64,000 bases of DNA, taken from NCBI RefSeq assembly GCF_000091045.1, contig NC_006693.1, forward strand, positions 124,001 through 188,000, in the 5' to 3' direction. This document shows, one piece after another, positions 21,821 through 32,227 of this stretch (positions are counted from its first letter, which is position 1; each line of letters opens with the position of its first letter). The DNA comes from Cryptococcus deneoformans JEC21. Lineage: Eukaryota > Basidiomycota > Tremellomycetes > Tremellales > Cryptococcaceae. The translations under genes and the position numbers were made by a program. A model generated the notes under the pieces. It was given only the letters and a program-made list of their open reading frames with translations, did no database searches and was not told the origin of the DNA.

Positions 21821-24800
21821 TCATATCCCCTTCCCCCTTCTCTCCCCCTCTCCCGGTCTAAAACTGACCACCTCCAAACAGGTCCTCCCCTCTCTCTGAC
21901 AAAGCACCACAATCCTCTCGCCTCTGAAACTCGTCCTCCACACCGCATCACAAGGTTTCGTCAGCTCCCTCACAAACCCGCCCGTCTTCACATCCCACAG
22001 CTTCACCCTCCCATCGTTCCCGCCGGAGACGATGAACCGCTTATCAAACTGTAAACACGTCACGCTGTTATCGTGCGCACACAGACGGTGGATGCAGGAC
22101 ATGGAGGAGAGGTCGAATATGATGACCCGGCCGTCAGAACCGCCGGTCACGAGTTTCGAGCCGGACAGTTGGAGTTGGCCGACGAGGGCGGTGTGGCCTT
22201 GGAGGAGGGCGAGGCATTCGCCAGTGGTCGGGGACCAGACCCTGACGGTGGAGTCGAGGGAGCCGGTGATGACGAGGGAACCGTTGAATGCGATGGAGTA
22301 GATTTGGGAGTAGTGGCCGGTGAATGTTTGGAGGCATTCGCCTGTATCGAGGTTCCACAACTGTGTATTCCATGTTAGCGTATGGACAAGGTACGAGAGA
22401 GAGAGAGAGAGTGGAGTTTTGGACTTACCTTGGCGGTATTATCATAACTCCCCGAAACAGCCATATTCCCCCAAATCTCTACACACCTCACGCTCTTCGT
22501 ATGGCCTCTCAGAGTATGCAGACATCGCCCCCGCTGGATATCCCATACGCGGAGAGTGTAGTCGCGGGAGCCGGAGACGGCGATAGGCCGGTGGGGGAGG
22601 ACTTTGATACAGCGGATGGTGGAGGTATGGCCGGGGAGGGAGTGGATGCATTGGCTAAAAAAAGTTGCGCCGATCAGCATGTGGTTGGGGGGGGGGGGGG
22701 GGAGAAGTCGGGGAAACGTACCCGGTTTCGACATCCCATACTTTGACTTGCTTATCACAACCGCCCGAGACTACCAAACTCGTTTTCAACCCCTGCCACC
22801 CTCTTACGCTACCGCATAAATTGCTTCCCTCATTCTCGTCTTCATCTTCATTTTCATTTCCACCTTGGTCTTGGCCTCTGCTTTGATTCTCGCGGCCATG
22901 CTGGTACGGCGTCTCGTTCTCTTGTGTCTCGCTTTGGGTTTGGGTTTGGGTTTGGGTTTGGGGGTGTGGATAACTGGATGGGGGGTTGATGCCGAACCAA
23001 CCGTTTGGTGATGTCGACGTCGACGTCGATGCCGATGCCTGGGCGCCATACCACCCCATCCCTCTCGTTCCCCTCATCCGCTTCATATCCTGCTCCTGCA
23101 TCTGCATCTGATTTGCCGTTGCCGTTTGCGTTGCCGTTGCCGTTCGCGGCGGTGGGGAGACCAGCACCATCGCCCAAACACCCTGCGTATGCGCCGCCCT
23201 CCCTTCCAAACTCCTCTTCCACCCGCCATTAAACGCGCTAAACACATGTATCTTGCTATTCGCCATGCCTACCACTATCCAGGTTTCGTCAAAGCTCAGC
23301 GTGGTGACGACCGAGTCGTCGGCGGAGAGGTGTTTGGCGAGGAGGACGCCGGCGGTGAGCCAGTTTGTTTCGGTGAGATAGGCGAGTTTGACGCGGGTTT
23401 TGTAAGAGTGTTGAGAGGAAGGGGAAGGGGAGGGGAAGGGGGAGGGGGAGGGGGAGAAGGGGGAGATGGGAGGAGGGAGACCGGTGAGACCGCTAGAGAG
23501 GTTGAGAACGCGTTTTTCGAGACCGAACGGGGTGACACGCTTGATGCAGCATGCTTGCTTGGTCCCGCTTCCGGTTCCCAAAGCGTTGTCTCGCGTTTTT
23601 GACCGTTGTTTGCTTGTCCCCGCTTGACTTGAGGAGGTAGATCCTCCCCGTCTGCTGCTGGTGTTGGTGTTGGTGTTGGTGTTGGTGCTGGTGGCGGCGT
23701 TTGGATCAGCAGGCGGTCCTAATCCCGAACCCACATCCCACCCCTTTTCTTCCTCCTCTTTACCCGTCATCCCTTCCATTCCCTCTCTGGACGTCGCCCG
23801 AGCATGCTGCGGCGGGTCCCGACCCGAAATCCCAATCCCACCACCACTCGCATACCGATGCCGATGATGATGTCTAGCCAGTAGATCGCGCCATGTCGTC
23901 TCGTCTTGTAAGAGTGTATTCCAGTATCTTGAGACTTGCGCCGCTCGAGCGAGTGTTTGAGGATCGTCTACCTGTTTCCCAATAAATCGAACTCAGCTCA
24001 CCCCATCTAACTGTGGGGGAAAAGAAAATGAAAAAGACGCGACTTACAAAGCTCAAGACATGCAACGCCACCTCCCACGGCAACTCTCTCAAAAAGTCCC
24101 TTCTCAAAAGCGGTTCAATCTTGCGCGAAAGGGAGAGCGCTTCATGCAGTGCTAGATGGGGGATAAGGAGGTTTAGGAATTTGGAGCGAAGGAGGGGTGG
24201 GAGGGAGGTGTATTGGGATAGGACGGTTTGTGGCGTTGGCGTTGGTGTTGGTGCTGGAGATGGTGAGGGGTACGGCTCATGGGGTAGGGTTTTACCTTGC
24301 GCTTGCGGTTTTGCATGCGGTTTTGCTTGCACTTGCACATGATCGAGGTTTTGGCCGTGGGGATCGGTGGTTGTATCACCGTGATAAAGCAGTTGTTCGA
24401 GATGCTCTCGTATATGGGTATCACTATCGTCAAATCCACGGATATGCGGGCCGGGACTCGGTGCCGGTGTAGGAGGGTTGATACCTATTCCCGTGAACAC
24501 TGCGCCTGTTGCGATTCCAGCAGCCGCCGTCTCTGGATACTCTGCAGCTGTGCCTCCTGTTGCGACGGGATGTGTGGCCGCCGCTGTACTACTAGATGTG
24601 GGCGTCGTCGGCGTCGGCGGCGCTACTGTCGTGGTGATGGTTGTTGCTGTGGTCGGCGGCGAGAGGGTTAGGCTTTCGAGTGACATCTCGGCTACGTCTT
24701 GTACGCTGTCGGTGTCCCCGTGTGGCCGCGCAGTGCGAGACGACGCAGACGCCGACGCGGACGGGGCGAGGGAGAAGAGAGGGGCACCCAGATCGGGGAG

Positions 24801-24851
24801 CGGCGATGGCGGACGGCGGTAGTGGGCGGGGTGGGAGTGGCTGGGTGCCAT
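21821..24851 (-). CDS. CDC4: Cdc4/FBXW7-type F-box WD40 protein
   Basis: Substrate receptor of an SCF ubiquitin ligase. Exons 24048-24851, 22722-23971, 22429-22654 and 21821-22360 join in frame to 939 aa. The order is: disordered Ser/Thr/Pro/Ala N-terminus (about 230 residues); an F-box split by intron 1 (LRELPWEVALHVLSF, then VDDPQTLARAAQVSRYWN, near residues 250-290); a long low-complexity linker with repeats; then WD40 blades such as SGGCDKQVKVWDVETG, CIHSLPGHTSTIRCIK, AVSGSRDYTLRVWDIQ, TLRGHTKSVRCVEI, CLQTFTGHYSQIYSIAFNG and FIVSGGNDGRVKLWDVKTG. Introns interrupt at the ETG/QC junction and between blades. Cdc4 or S. pombe Pop1 is the nearest family; the exact orthologue cannot be fixed by eye. 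Intron 2 contains a run of about 17 Gs and intron 3 a (GA)n run, both likely length-variable. Confidence 0.85.
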
Positions 24852-25179
24852 GCTGCGTGTTCCAGTGCTCGCTGCACTTTCTTGTTCGCGATGCAGATGG
24901 AAGAGCAGACGAGGAATGACAAATGGGTTAATAAAAGCATCGCGCGACTCGCCCTCGTGCAGCGCCTATTTGCGCAATCCTTTTCTTCACGCTCCGTTTT
25001 CCACGCCTCGTATTCACCCCCCATGCATCTGTGGGACGGACAAGATATGGGACTACATCCACTCTACTGTTATCAAACAAAAGTACAATCATGTTTTACT
25101 ATGGATTATATACACATTATACCTCTTTGCGACTGGAGCCAGAGCTACGACACAAGACACCTGATCCACACAAGACGCT
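24852..25179. other. Short intergenic region
   Basis: About 330 bases between the CDC4-like start codon and the stop codon of the upstream minus-strand gene. It must hold the CDC4-like promoter. No separate gene was seen. Confidence 0.4.
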
Positions 25180-26295
25180 TTACACACCATCCACCTCTTT
25201 CGCCAAAAGGTCTTTTCCTCTTCGCGCCATACCCCGTGTCGTCCTCCTCCCTGGCGTCAATTCATCCTGTATGATCACTTCCTCCATCTTCCTATGCCGA
25301 TGTCCGCTCTCACTCTCCGTCCTCGCTCTAGTCTTGATCTGGGTCTTGCTCGGGACGTCTTCCCCACGAAGAAGGAGCAGTTCATTCACGAGCTTACTCT
25401 GTTCCCTTTTCCTGCTCCCTGGTGTGTGCCCGTGGGAGCTGCGGGAATATGGGGACCAATGGTGATGTGAAGAGGGGGAAACAGTCGACGGAAAAGTGCA
25501 GAGGTACGAATCGACGCGCGACGACGTGGATGTGGATCCGCCAGACTGTGAGTGTGGTGTATCCGGTATCGAGATCGAGCACGCAGACGTGGAAGGGAGA
25601 AGAGGCGGCGGGATATTTTCTTGGTTATCGATGTCTAGTTCGGATAGGGTGCTGGAGGGAAACGGAGAGGCGGAGCGAGAGCGAGAGCGGGTACGTGGTC
25701 TCCCAACGACCGAGCCTTCCGGATCGCGGCGAACGACAAATCCGGGGTCGTGAATGTTCATGTCCTCCCCGTTCCCGTTCCCATCTTCAAGCAGATATTG
25801 GTTTTGTATTGGTGTTTGGTTTTGGGTGGCGCGTGTATCGTTCAGAGGTGGGGTCAAAATCGCGCCTGATATTCCGCCGCTGTCCCCACCACAGGCCCTT
25901 GGTCAGCGACATGGAAAACGCCCGTGGGACGAGACAACTTACAGAGACGGATGTGAGCTGGATTGGGCGACGGAAGTGGCAAACAACCTCCTCGCAGGAG
26001 ATTTCCCCACACCGAGATCGTCTCGATCGAGCACCTGCTTCACCCGCGGCGTCACCGTCCTTGTCCGTTTCTTGACCGGGCTCTTCATCCCGTCGCCCGG
26101 CTCGATGCCCCGGCGGTGTGGATGCATGGGACTGGGGTGCTTGCTGGACGACGCGACGGGGGACGAAGCACTTTGATGCCGCTGTGGGCCCGTTGAGCCC
26201 GTTGGCGTGGGACTGGCGGAGGGGCGCTCGGGGAGGAAGCTGTCGAGGGGGAGCTCTGCGAGGGGGGCGGGGCGTGGGCGGAGAGAGTACGGCAT
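25180..26295 (-). CDS. Unknown disordered, probably nuclear protein, 350 aa
   Basis: Two exons (25943-26295, 25180-25879) join at a phase 2 junction to 350 aa; the acceptor at 25880 keeps the frame of the long second exon. I do not recognise a family. The N-terminus (MPYSLRPRPAPLAELPLDSF) and many Ser/Thr-Pro sites (SPVKKRTRTVTP, GKSPARRLF) look like cyclin-dependent-kinase sites next to basic patches. A NQENIPP element and a C-terminal Arg/Lys-rich tail (GRRTTRGMARRGKDLLAK) are also present, which fits a nuclear cell-cycle-regulated protein. It is predicted to lack a folded domain apart from a possible helix near KLVNELLLLRGED. It is divergently arranged with MTM1 across a 212-base G-rich promoter. 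Confidence 0.55.
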
Positions 26296-26303
26296 GGCGA
26301 GAT

Positions 26304-26345
26304 GGGGGGAGGGGGGAGGGGGAGGGGGAGGGGGAGGGGGAGGGG
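26304..26345 (+). promoter_or_regulatory. G-rich tract, predicted G-quadruplex, bidirectional promoter
   Basis: About seven runs of four to six Gs separated by single A bases fill 42 bases between two divergent start codons (26295 minus, 26508 plus). Such a sequence is expected to form very stable G-quadruplexes. Confidence 0.65.
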
Positions 26346-26507
26346 AGACAAAAGCGGGACAATGGAACAAGGTTTGCTTGCCATTTGATCCCGCGGCGCT
26401 TACGTCAGCATGACAAGGCCGGTGGCGCATAAAGTCCACCGGCCACTGTATGCCACCGACATTTTCCTCTTTTTTTCGTGGCCATCGCACTGCACAGAAC
26501 GAGGACG

Positions 26508-28621
26508 ATGCCGCACCCAGACCTCTCCATCCCGCTCTTGCCAGACGCAGACGACCTTCCCCTCCCACATCCGCACTATACCTGGCCAGAGGCGGGCCCG
26601 AGTAGTCCCCGCGCCGCCGGCTTCTTGGGCAACGTGGACGCCGAGTATGCGTATACCCACCGCCGCCGTCCTCCAGGCGAGACAACAGGCGACGCGAGGG
26701 GCAGAATACGGGAGAGACAGGGAAATGGACAGGCGGGTGAGGATGAGCGGGATGGAGATGGCGATACGGGTACGGATCCATCGAAAGCGGGGCTATTTGG
26801 AGCGAAAGCCATAGCGGCGATGACGGGCGCGATGGCGACTTCCTTACTCAGTGCGTCTTTCTTACAATCGTTCTGTGATGGATGGGTGGACTAACGGAGA
26901 CGGGTGTAGTGACACCGTTCGACGTCCTCAAGACCCGGCTTCAGACCGTCCCTCCTCATTTACACCCATCTTCCGTTGCTGCCGCTTTACCACCCTCCGC
27001 GTCTACTGTAAGCCCAGGCAGTGCTAGTGCAGCTGCGGCTGCAGCTGCAGATTGCTGCCAAACGACATACTCGGGAGCGGGGACGAGTATAAAACCGGAA
27101 CATCCTCTCGTTTGCACCCACTCGTCATCCGTCTCTATCCCTTCTACTAAAACCGGTATGGATATCTCTTCCATCCGTCCTTCTCCTTCGCCTTCTCCTT
27201 CCCCGCCTCTAGCCTCGTCCTCATCCCTATCCTCAGGAGCTAGCACCAGCACTAGCGCCAGCGTGAACGCACTTCGCCCCCCGAGCGGATGTCTGAACCC
27301 TTCTAAATGGGCCGGTATATGGGGTGAACCCATCCCGTCTGGTGTCCCAGGCGGAGCAGGAGGCGTCTTGGTCCTCCGAGAAGGACCAGGAGTCGCCCTC
27401 GGTAGTTTACATCTGGGCGGAGCTGGCGGTGCCGGTGGATCTTCCAGTATCGGGGTAAAGAGTTTGTTGAGCTCGATGAAAAGTTCAACGGGCGCGGTCT
27501 CTGCAGGGATAGGAAGCACAGCGACGGGGGCAGGAGGGTTTTGGAAAGAGATGGCTACTGTGAGAGCTGAGAGCGGGATAAGAGGTTTATGGAAAGGTGT
27601 GGGGACTGCCATGTACGTTTTTTATACCCTCGTGTTATGATAAGCTAAACGTTTGGCGGTTTCAGAACAATGGGGATACCTTCCTCGGCGATATACATGC
27701 TCGGCTACGAATATTTATCTACCATCATCTCACCTTATTTCCTCGATTCTTCCAAGCCCGTCTACACCACGCCAGCATCTACGTCTTCTATACCAGAACC
27801 GGAATCGTTTGGCGAGGTCGATACGGTGGTATTCGAATCTCTCTCTACGCTATCATCAGCATCAGCAACATCCACAGCGGCAACGACAGCAACGACGAGG
27901 ACATTGACGGCAAGTTTGACACCCGCCCCGCTTATAGCGGGCAGTCTCGCCCGCACGTTATCTGCCACCGTCATCAGTCCCATCGAAATGTTCCGTACCC
28001 GTCTTCAAGCTCTTCCTATCCGTACGTCCACATCCGTTTCTAAACTCTTTTTCAAAACACTAATTTTTTATTTTATTTTTTTAAAAACCAGCCGGAAGAC
28101 CTTCTCCCACTTACACATCCGTCACCAAAGACATGTACCGCCTCGTCCAATCCAGAGGCCCCATCATCCTCTACCGCGGCCTCGGTCCCACTCTCTGGCG
28201 AGACGTCCCTTTCTCCGGTATATACTGGGCCTCATTCGAACTCTTGAAAACATCCCTGACCTCTCCCGATTCACCCCTTCCCTTCTCCCCCTTATCCACC
28301 ACCCTCGACCTCGGACCTATCCCGATCTCATTCTTCTCCGGCTTCGTGTCCGGCACGTTTGCCGCCCTCTTGACGCAACCGTTTGACGTGCTGAAAACGA
28401 GGAGACAGGTGTTCAACCCCACCCCGGGCTGTGTCACGGACAGGCAGGGGGGGATGATTAGGGTGGCGGGCACGGTCAGTCTGGTGAGGCATGTCGTGAA
28501 GACGGAGGGGTGGCGGGCGCTGTATGCGGGGACGAGCGCGAGGTGTGGGAAAGTGGCGCCGGCGTGTGGGTTGATGATTGCGTGTTATGAAGGGGTGGGC
28601 AGGTTGTTGGGTGGGGAGTAG
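26508..28621 (+). CDS. MTM1: Mitochondrial carrier of the Mtm1/SLC25A39-40 type
   Basis: Inner-membrane carrier of the SLC25A39/40 branch, implicated in mitochondrial glutathione import and in manganese/iron homeostasis. Exons 26508-26850, 26910-27612, 27666-28021 and 28092-28621 join in frame to 643 aa. Family marks: AMTGAMATSLLMTPFDVLKTRLQ split by intron 1 (first carrier signature PFDVLKTRLQ), GLWKGVGTAITMGIPSSAIY, GSLARTLSATVISPIEMFRTRLQ, LYRGLGPTLWRDVPFSGIYW and AALLTQPFDVLKTRRQ, ending CGKVAPACGLMIACYE. It is nearly twice the usual length because of a disordered N-terminus (about 105 residues) and a large Ser/Ala/Gly-rich insertion between the first signature and the second repeat (about residues 130-350), plus a Ser/Thr-rich loop after YLSTIISPY. 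The frame is also open upstream of 26508, but with no ATG. Confidence 0.85.
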
Positions 28622-29124
28622 GTGCGAGCGAAGCGAGGCACGTTGAAGAAGTGTAAAAAAAAACGGGATTGATTAGATTGGGGACTCGGATTTCAAAATT
28701 AGAAAGCTAGCCTAGAAAATTACATTGTTTTTTTTATATAACAAACTCTTCTTCCTGTTTTTTTTTATTTATTGGTTAATCATTCACCATTCGCATCAAT
28801 GATGATTATAATGTGACAAGTGTTTTCCCGCCCCCGCACAAAAAAGGGAAAGAATAGAACACACCAGGATTATACTAGATATTAGATAAATTATGCGAGT
28901 GATTTTCCAAGCTGCATCATACATGCAGAGACTATACGAGTTAGTCGTATGTTGGAGTCTAGGATTCGGCTCGACGAAGCGCAGCAACATCATGAAAGTG
29001 AGGCACATTTACGCACAACTCGCTCGTCAGTTTCCATCAGTCGGAGCAACGGCTTGTACAACACTGGAAGAACAAACAAGATCTCATAACAACATACATC
29101 CCCCGTTCCCACTGCTTCAACATC
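28622..29124. other. Convergent intergenic region
   Basis: AT-rich 3' flanks of two convergent genes. No coding segment was recognised. Confidence 0.4.
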
Positions 29125-30085
29125 TCATAACCTATCCCACAACTCTTGATCCTGCTCACTCAGCTGTTCTCTCCCAGCATTATCCCTCACCCCCGTTCCC
29201 TCCATCCACTCTTCCTCTCCACTCACAGGCTCATACCCCCTTCTCCCACCCCCACTCAACAACGACCTCCCCCTCCCACCTCCATAAAACCGTCTCTCCG
29301 TATCTTCCTCATCATCCAAATCGAAATCCAGCGCCCGCGACGCATCTCGCGCTTGGGAGAGGTCTATCGGTTTAGGAGGGTTCAGCCACGAGTGCCCCGA
29401 TCGGCGGAGGATAGACCCGAGACGGAGGAATTGGACAGTGTTACGGGCGACGATGAGGATAGTGTCGAGCAGTTCTTCGTTCCTCGTACCGGAGCCGCAG
29501 GGGTTGAAAAAGACGAGGAGGAGGGTGAGGACGCAGAAGCAAACGAGGGTGAGGTCGATGATGTTGAGAGGGGTCATAGGGTATTTCTACATGAACCAAG
29601 TCAGTTTCGGTTGATTTATTTTTTGAGAATGTGGAAAAAGGGAATTGGGCTGGAGGGGGAACGAAAAAAGCACATACTCTTCCATTGGCAATCCACCGTG
29701 TTGTAACCTCAAGTACCATGAGGGCGTTTAGAACAAATTCAATAATGTGCCATGCTATCGAGGGACATTCTCCTTTATCTACAGCCACCACCAGGTTAGC
29801 GGCCATCCGATTCTCGCAGTTGTTGACGAAATGATAAAACGTACGAGTCGCAACCAAACTCAACACCAACGTCGCCAAACTCAAACCCATCATGGCGCCA
29901 TAGAAAAGGATATAGTAACGGCTAAAGATGATCCTGTTCGCTACACCTTGAAGCTGTTCAGACGCTGGGAGGTGATATGGAGATCGAGAAGGGACAGGTC
30001 TAGAGGTATCTTGAAACGATGATGATTGTTCAAACTCAAAGTCTTCGGCGGTAAGCGGTTGGGCCTCGGGATCTTGTTGAGACAT
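29125..30085 (-). CDS. Stand-alone voltage-sensor-like membrane protein
   Basis: Exons 29678-30085 and 29125-29586 (phase 0) give 289 aa. Four hydrophobic segments fall near residues 52-80, 109-131, 141-163 and 175-197, with no further segments and no pore loop. The spacing and charges resemble an ion-channel voltage sensor: acidic residues in the second segment (IIEFVLNALMVLEVTTRWIA), NIIDLTLV at the start of the third, and regularly placed arginines in the fourth (VARNTVQFLRLGSILRR). The C-terminal 90 residues are acidic, Gly/Arg-rich and probably cytosolic. Stand-alone sensors include proton channels (Hv1) and voltage-sensitive phosphatases; no phosphatase domain is present. The S4-like arginine spacing (0, +7, +13, +14) is looser than in Hv1, so it could instead be a non-conducting sensor-like protein. 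Function is unassigned. Confidence 0.6.
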
Positions 30086-31066
30086 AGTGCTGATTCCTTT
30101 AGATAAATCGGACGTTGATAAAGCTATGAATTATATCAAGCTTGGTATATGGCTGTAGCTGAGGGATATGAAGAATTGAAAAGAGCTGATTGGTGAATGG
30201 TTTGACATCTCAAGGGAACGCTGGAGTGACGAGGTCCATCATCTTGAGGGAAGGCGGGTATCGCCGAAAAGATGGCAAGATAATACTAATAAGTGTTTAT
30301 GTAATCGATTTTATCTTGAAGGTGTATTTGTGCCGACATGGGTCGAAATTAACAAGTGGATAATGAATGAGTACGCATGGTATACAACAAGCATCATCTA
30401 TCCGGATGAACGATTACAATAATACACTCCCTTTTTGATTGATAACCTTCATTCATTAGTCTAGGTACAAGAAGACGTTCTACATTTTCACCGAGACGAG
30501 ATGGAAATGCATCTCCCTCGGGTTATCTTGTACTGCAAAACCACGTGACCTCCACGTGTTTGTTGAAATTGTATTTGTGTGCCTGAAAGGTCAATCAGAA
30601 CTCGAGTGTTCAGCAGAGAGACCGTCACTCTTGAATCATTCACCCACTTACCCACCCTTCCCTGGCATTTCTCGAATTCGGCATGTTGTCGCGGTGAGCT
30701 TGACTTCTGCATTCCTTTTGGCGTCATCAACATGCCACGACACTGACAAGCATTCAGGCGCCATTTTACGTATTTACTTATCGGTATCATATCGGCCATC
30801 GGGTCGGCTATCTGCGGATCATGACGGATTGCAGATTGCCTTGGCGCGAATTTAGCTTTATATCGCTTTGTTTTTGGGGGTTGACACGTTCCTTGATTCA
30901 TCAGAAGGTTGTGAAAGCCCTCAGCTTCCTGGCGTAAAGGCTGTCAATGAGTGACTGGGCAGCGACATTCTCATTATCCCATGTATACGGTTATTTTATG
31001 CCTTTGCTCCAACTTCGAGTTGTCAACGACATTTGTTAACAACCACTCAATACAAACTAGTCAGTC
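30086..31066. other. Divergent intergenic region
   Basis: About 980 bases upstream of two divergent genes. A 137-codon open frame at 30488-30901 (minus) has no family features and is not annotated. A CT/CA-rich leader precedes the ATG at 31067. Confidence 0.4.
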
Positions 31067-31743
31067 ATGTCTCTCAATGCCGTTAAACTGGACCAGAATG
31101 GGAAACCAGAGCTTCTCGAAGGTAGTGGTAAGTTGTCGATTCTTACACTGTCTTAGCACCCTGTCCTTGCATATCCACTCACTGTCATTAGGCGAGGCCT
31201 TCCAAACATCTGGCCACGCTACCAAAGCTACGCTTTTATTACCGGGTCCCAGAAAAACCGACACTGTCAAAGGGCGCATATGGGTGACAGACTTTCAAGT
31301 AGGTGACTATAACCAAAGTTACACCTCGAGCTAATCCAGTTTGAACTATAGATCATATTTTACGCAGACGATCAAGTAAATTTTGATGAGAATGATACGA
31401 TTCACCCTTTAAACTCGTTGGAGATTCCATTCGTAAATATACCTCCTATTCTCCCGGTTGCCACCTCAAAGCCAAAGTTCTTGTAAATTCGTAGACCGAC
31501 CTTCAAACTCTCGTTCTATCCAGAGTCCTCCTTGGCCCCGACTACCTCACTCTGACATACAGTCCGGGACCAGACTTTACCATCGAAGCCATATTCTCTA
31601 TCAAGGATAAGAAAAGCATGAAGGAGGTATACGCAGCAATGAATGAGTGGAAGGAGGAGAGTATCAGGCAAGAGAAGATTACAGAAGCCATAAAAGAGCT
31701 GGCGAAAGAGGGCTATGCGGTGTATAATGGGCCAAAACAATGA
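31067..31743 (+). CDS. WBP2/GRAM-like protein (UPF0664 type)
   Basis: Four exons (31067-31127, 31192-31298, 31352-31482, 31524-31743) join in frame to 172 aa. The start MSLNAVKLDQNGKPELLEG, the central GRIWVTDFQIIFYADD (the strand pair typical of GRAM/PH-like folds), LEIPFVNIPPILPV and LGPDYLTLTYSPGPDFTIEA match the layout of WW-domain-binding protein 2 and of the fission-yeast stress-induced UPF0664 protein as I know them. The C-terminal helix (KSMKEVYAAMNEW) follows. WBP2 proteins usually continue with a PPxY-containing tail; this one stops after the helix. The third intron is only 41 bases (31483-31523), near the lower limit for splicing. Role is inferred from family only. Confidence 0.6.
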
Positions 31744-31880
31744 GAGAGTAGCGCCATCCCAATGCTCAAGCAGCAGTCAGGGAAGAACAAAGATTCAGAA
31801 ATCTGTTATTATAGCTGAGTCCGATAAGCAAATATGCATCGTACGTACATATAGGAAAAAGAATCAAGAAAAGTATGCAG

Positions 31881-31952
31881 GGCTTCTTAGTATAACGGTT
31901 AGTACATGAGATTCTGATTCTCGTGACCTGGGTTCGACTCCCAGAGAGGCCT
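31881..31952 (+). tRNA. tRNA-Gln (anticodon CUG)
   Basis: A 72-base cloverleaf without an intron. The seven-pair acceptor stem is GGCTTCT with AGAGGCC (one G-U pair). The anticodon loop is TTCTGAT, giving anticodon CTG for CAG codons, and the T-arm is CTGGG-TTCGACT-CCCAG. The A box (TAGTATAACGG) and B box (GGTTCGACTCC) are intact. The discriminator base is T, as expected for eukaryotic tRNA-Gln. T-rich runs (CTTTTGCTTTTTT) follow at 31956-31968 as RNA polymerase III terminators. Confidence 0.95.
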
Positions 31953-31957
31953 GATAC

Positions 31958-31970
31958 TTTTGCTTTTTTG
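31958..31970 (+). terminator. RNA polymerase III oligo-T terminator
   Basis: TTTT followed by TTTTTT directly downstream of the tRNA-Gln gene, the standard Pol III stop signal. Confidence 0.75.
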
Positions 31971-32227
31971 CACTTCCCCCTCCAGCGGAGAGCCGGCAAG
32001 CTGTTCACACTTTTTGATCTACTACCACTTTTGGCGGACTCTTCGAGTATGCATAGCGTTGACCAAGCTACTGTCTTTTAACATGAGCAACATCGTCTAT
32101 GTTTCATAATAATTTTCCGTCGTTGGACATGAAACAATACAAGGTGTGGTTCGCATGTAGATAAGATTATCGTAAAAAAATGGTGCCTCTCGCATTTCTT
32201 CATGTCACAACTCGACCCAAACAACCA

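Noticed and set aside
22934..22963. TTTGGG repeats resembling an interstitial telomere
   Set aside because: They lie inside the exon of the CDC4-like gene and encode an Asn-Pro repeat; the unit is not a known Tremellales telomere repeat and is only a few copies long.
30488..30901. 137-codon minus-strand open frame
   Set aside because: No recognised motif, no splice support, and composition typical of a chance frame in a promoter region.
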